Part shown: piece by piece, positions 62,287 to 64,000 of the stretch
Layout of the letters: the number at the start of each line of letters is the position of its first letter
How positions within the stretch are numbered: position 1 is the first letter of the stretch
From: Acinetobacter higginsii
Lineage (GTDB): Bacteria; Pseudomonadota; Gammaproteobacteria; Pseudomonadales; Moraxellaceae
Direction of reading: 5' to 3'
DNA: 64,000 bases
Assembly (NCBI RefSeq): GCF_000369525.1
Contig: NZ_KB850073.1
Coordinates: forward strand, 248,001-312,000
Program-made: the position numbers and the translations under genes
Notes under the pieces: generated by a model
Seen by the model: the letters and a program-made list of their open reading frames with translations, nothing else
Told to the model about the DNA's origin: nothing
Database searches by the model: none

Positions 62287-62331
62287 ATTTTACTTGTAAT
62301 CTCATCAAGTAAAATACCCTTTTACAAGTTC
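62287..62331. promoter_or_regulatory. late-promoter activator site upstream of FI, with a second overlapping palindrome
   Basis: CAAGTAAAA, TACCC, TTTTACAAGTTC (62306-62331) is the third copy of the late palindrome. In addition ATTTTACTTG (62287-62296) pairs with CAAGTAAAAT (62306-62315), a second inverted repeat sharing its half-site. It matches the place of the P2 PF promoter. Confidence 0.72.
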
Positions 62332-62361
62332 AGAAACTTAATATTTTCCTGAACTCATGCA

Positions 62362-62404
62362 AGCCTGTTTGTTGAATTAAAAACTCATTAAACAGGCTTT
62401 TTTT
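62362..62404 (+). terminator. terminator-shaped hairpin abutting the FI start
   Basis: AGCCTGTTT (62362-62370) and AAACAGGCT (62390-62398) form a perfect 9-bp stem with a T7 run ending directly at the FI ATG (62405). The only Shine-Dalgarno candidate (CAGG) is inside the 3' arm. It could act as a terminator of readthrough or as a translational switch. Confidence 0.6.
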
Positions 62405-63577
62405 ATGGCAGAAAATTATCACCACGGCATACGGGTTTTTGAATTGAGTGATGGGAACCGACCTATTCGGACCATTGCAACTGCAATTCAAGGATTCGTT
62501 GCTACTGCAGAAGATGCGGATCCATTGGTATTTCCGGAAAACGTACCAGTTTTATTAACCAATACCCAAACTGCAGTCGCTAAAGCAGGGACAAAAGGAA
62601 CACTTCGCAAAGCCCTTCAAGCAATGGCAAACCAGGCTAATTCTGTTTGTGTGGTTGTACGTGTAGCTTCAGCTGTTGATGAAGCTACACAAACTGCCAA
62701 CGTAATTGGAACAGTTACAGCTGAAGGAAAATATACCGGCTTAAAAGCCTTATTGATGGCTAAATCAAAGCTTGGTGTTCAACCACGTATCATTGGTGCA
62801 CCAGGACTCGATACTCAAGAAGTAACAACTGAACTTGTTGTTATTGCACAAAAATTACGAGCATTTGCTTATGCATATTGTTGGGGATGCAAAACCAAAG
62901 AAGAAGCTGTGGCATATCGTGAAGCGTTTGGTGCACGTGAACTTATGCTTATTTGGCCGAACTTTGTGGCATTCAATACAACCACAGCTCAAACCGAAAC
63001 AGTACCAGCTGTTGCAGTAGCAATGGGCCTACGTGCAAAGATTGATAACGATATTGGCTGGCACAAAACATTATCCAATGTTGCAGTAAATGGCGTGACT
63101 GGTATCGATGCTGATGTGACATGGGACCTTCAGGATCCAGCAACGGATGCCGGTTATCTCAACAGTAATGAAATTACCACGCTTATTCAGCATGAAGGAT
63201 TTCGCTTCTGGGGATCACGCACGTGCTCAGGTAACCCATTATTCCCATTTGAAAACTATACCCGTACAGCTCAAGTACTTGCTGATACTGTTGCAGAATC
63301 TCACATTTGGGCCGTGGACCTTCCCCTTCATGGCTCTTTGGCCACAGATATTATCGAAGGCTTAAAGGCCAAAATTCGTGAACTGACGCGAAATAAATAT
63401 TTGATTGGTGGTGATGCCTGGTTCGATCCTGAAGCCAATTCAAAAGACACCTTAAAAGCAGGGAAACTAGCCACAGATTATGACTACACCCCTGTCCCAC
63501 CGTTAGAAGATCTAACTTTCCGCCAACGTATCACGGATCGTTATCTTGCTGACTTCGCTTCACAAGTAGGAGTTTAA
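62405..63577 (+). CDS. FI: tail sheath protein (P2 gpFI)
   Basis: 390 residues. YHHGIRVFELSDGNRPI, the conserved KLGVQPRIIGAPGLDTQEV, WHKTLSNVAVNGVTGI, FRFWGSRTCSGNPLFPFENYTRTAQVLAD and YDYTPVPPLEDLTFRQRITDRYL match P2 FI throughout. It forms the contractile sheath. No room for a normal ribosome site upstream because of the hairpin entry above. FII follows 3 nt later. Confidence 0.97.
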   Translation: MAENYHHGIRVFELSDGNRPIRTIATAIQGFVATAEDADPLVFPENVPVLLTNTQTAVAKAGTKGTLRKALQAMANQANSVCVVVRVASAVDEATQTANVIGTVTAEGKYTGLKALLMAKSKLGVQPRIIGAPGLDTQEVTTELVVIAQKLRAFAYAYCWGCKTKEEAVAYREAFGARELMLIWPNFVAFNTTTAQTETVPAVAVAMGLRAKIDNDIGWHKTLSNVAVNGVTGIDADVTWDLQDPATDAGYLNSNEITTLIQHEGFRFWGSRTCSGNPLFPFENYTRTAQVLADTVAESHIWAVDLPLHGSLATDIIEGLKAKIRELTRNKYLIGGDAWFDPEANSKDTLKAGKLATDYDYTPVPPLEDLTFRQRITDRYLADFASQVGV

Positions 63578-63580
63578 TGC

Positions 63581-64000
63581 ATGGCTTTACCAAGCAAGCT
63601 AAAAAACATGAACTATTTCAATGAAGGGAATAGTTATTTAGGAAAAATTAAAACTGTCGTTCTCCCTAAATTGGGCCGTAAGACTGAAGATTACCGTGGT
63701 GGCGGTATGAACGGTACAGTTAAAACAGACTTAGGCATGTCAGATGATGGCCTAGTGCTTGAGTCGACCTTTGGCGGTTTAGATCTCATTACATTACGTC
63801 AATTTGGGATGGAGAAGATTGACGGTGTCTATATACGTTTTGCCGGTGCATATCAGCGCGACGACACTGGTGAAGTAGATGCTGTAGAAGTTGTTGTTCG
63901 TGGTCGTCATGAGGAAATTGATGGTGGAGATGCAGCACCAGGTGAAGATACTGAACACAAAGTCACTACCAATTGCGTTTACTACAAACTGACTATTAAT
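63581..64000 (+). CDS. FII: tail tube protein (P2 gpFII), cut by the window edge
   Basis: 140 codons visible and open at the window edge; P2 FII is 172 residues. MALPSKLKNMNYFNEGNSYLG, VVLPKLGRKTEDYRGGGMNGT, RFAGAYQRDDTGEVDAVEV and VVVRGRHEEIDGGDA closely follow P2 FII. It makes the inner tube. Expected neighbours beyond the edge: E, T, U, D, ogr, int. Confidence 0.95.
   Translation, partial: MALPSKLKNMNYFNEGNSYLGKIKTVVLPKLGRKTEDYRGGGMNGTVKTDLGMSDDGLVLESTFGGLDLITLRQFGMEKIDGVYIRFAGAYQRDDTGEVDAVEVVVRGRHEEIDGGDAAPGEDTEHKVTTNCVYYKLTIN

Noticed and set aside
1..64000. CRISPR arrays, rRNA genes, complete insertion sequences
   Set aside because: I saw no regularly spaced repeats, no rRNA sequence and no transposase gene in the window.

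Overview
The window is a piece of an Acinetobacter chromosome, judged from recognisable protein families and gene order: BaeSR, tandem long acyl-CoA dehydrogenases, a ZnuD-type TonB receptor, and an aspS...ilvE-glnE arrangement enclosing a lipooligosaccharide outer-core (OC) locus. It carries a P2-like prophage whose right end lies outside the window. I could not assign a species.

Region 1 (1-22.4 kb) is mostly core chromosome. It holds the end of a cob(I)alamin adenosyltransferase, a glycerophosphodiesterase, a META-domain lipoprotein, a fatty-acid desaturase, SelO and an L,D-transpeptidase. Next comes a 640-bp intergenic region with a DnaA-box cluster and duplicated repeats, then the BaeSR two-component system with a divergent small lipoprotein gene and two acyl-CoA dehydrogenases. 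These are followed by a PsiE-family protein, two RcnB-like periplasmic proteins, two uncharacterised proteins, a phospholipase-D-like protein, the zinc receptor with a Zur-box-like palindrome, a DUF4184 membrane protein and aspS.

Region 2 (22.4-35.4 kb) is the OC locus between aspS and ilvE. It contains an LpxL/HtrB-type acyltransferase, seven glycosyltransferases or Stealth-type phosphotransferases in a leftward block, and a rightward operon (TupA-like ATP-grasp, UDP-glucose dehydrogenase, UDP-glucuronate epimerase). One more glycosyltransferase sits beside ilvE. Together these predict an outer core containing hexuronic acid and probably a phosphodiester-linked sugar. glnE and a soluble histidine kinase follow.

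Region 3 (39.6-46.7 kb) is an AT-rich accessory island. It has a patatin phospholipase with two membrane or exported partners, a pair of unknown membrane proteins around a stop-interrupted small ORF, and a candidate structured RNA (three-way junction) upstream of two tiny genes. It ends with a putAbiC-like abortive-infection protein and a 5'-truncated phage-type repressor.

Region 4 (46.7-64 kb) is the prophage. The left end is marked by a 23-nt tRNA 3'-end fragment followed by a terminator (predicted attL). Then come a GTAAC-rich repeat cluster and a sequence closely resembling the P2 cohesive end. The late genes keep P2 order: Q, P, O, N, M, L, X, two holin-like genes, endolysin, R, S, V, W, J, I, H (a tailspike with a depolymerase-like fold), an unknown gene, FI and FII (cut by the window edge). 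Three copies of a GTAAAA-N5-TTTTAC palindrome lie exactly where P2 has its late promoters (P/O, V, F). They are probable binding sites for an Ogr-like activator encoded beyond the window.
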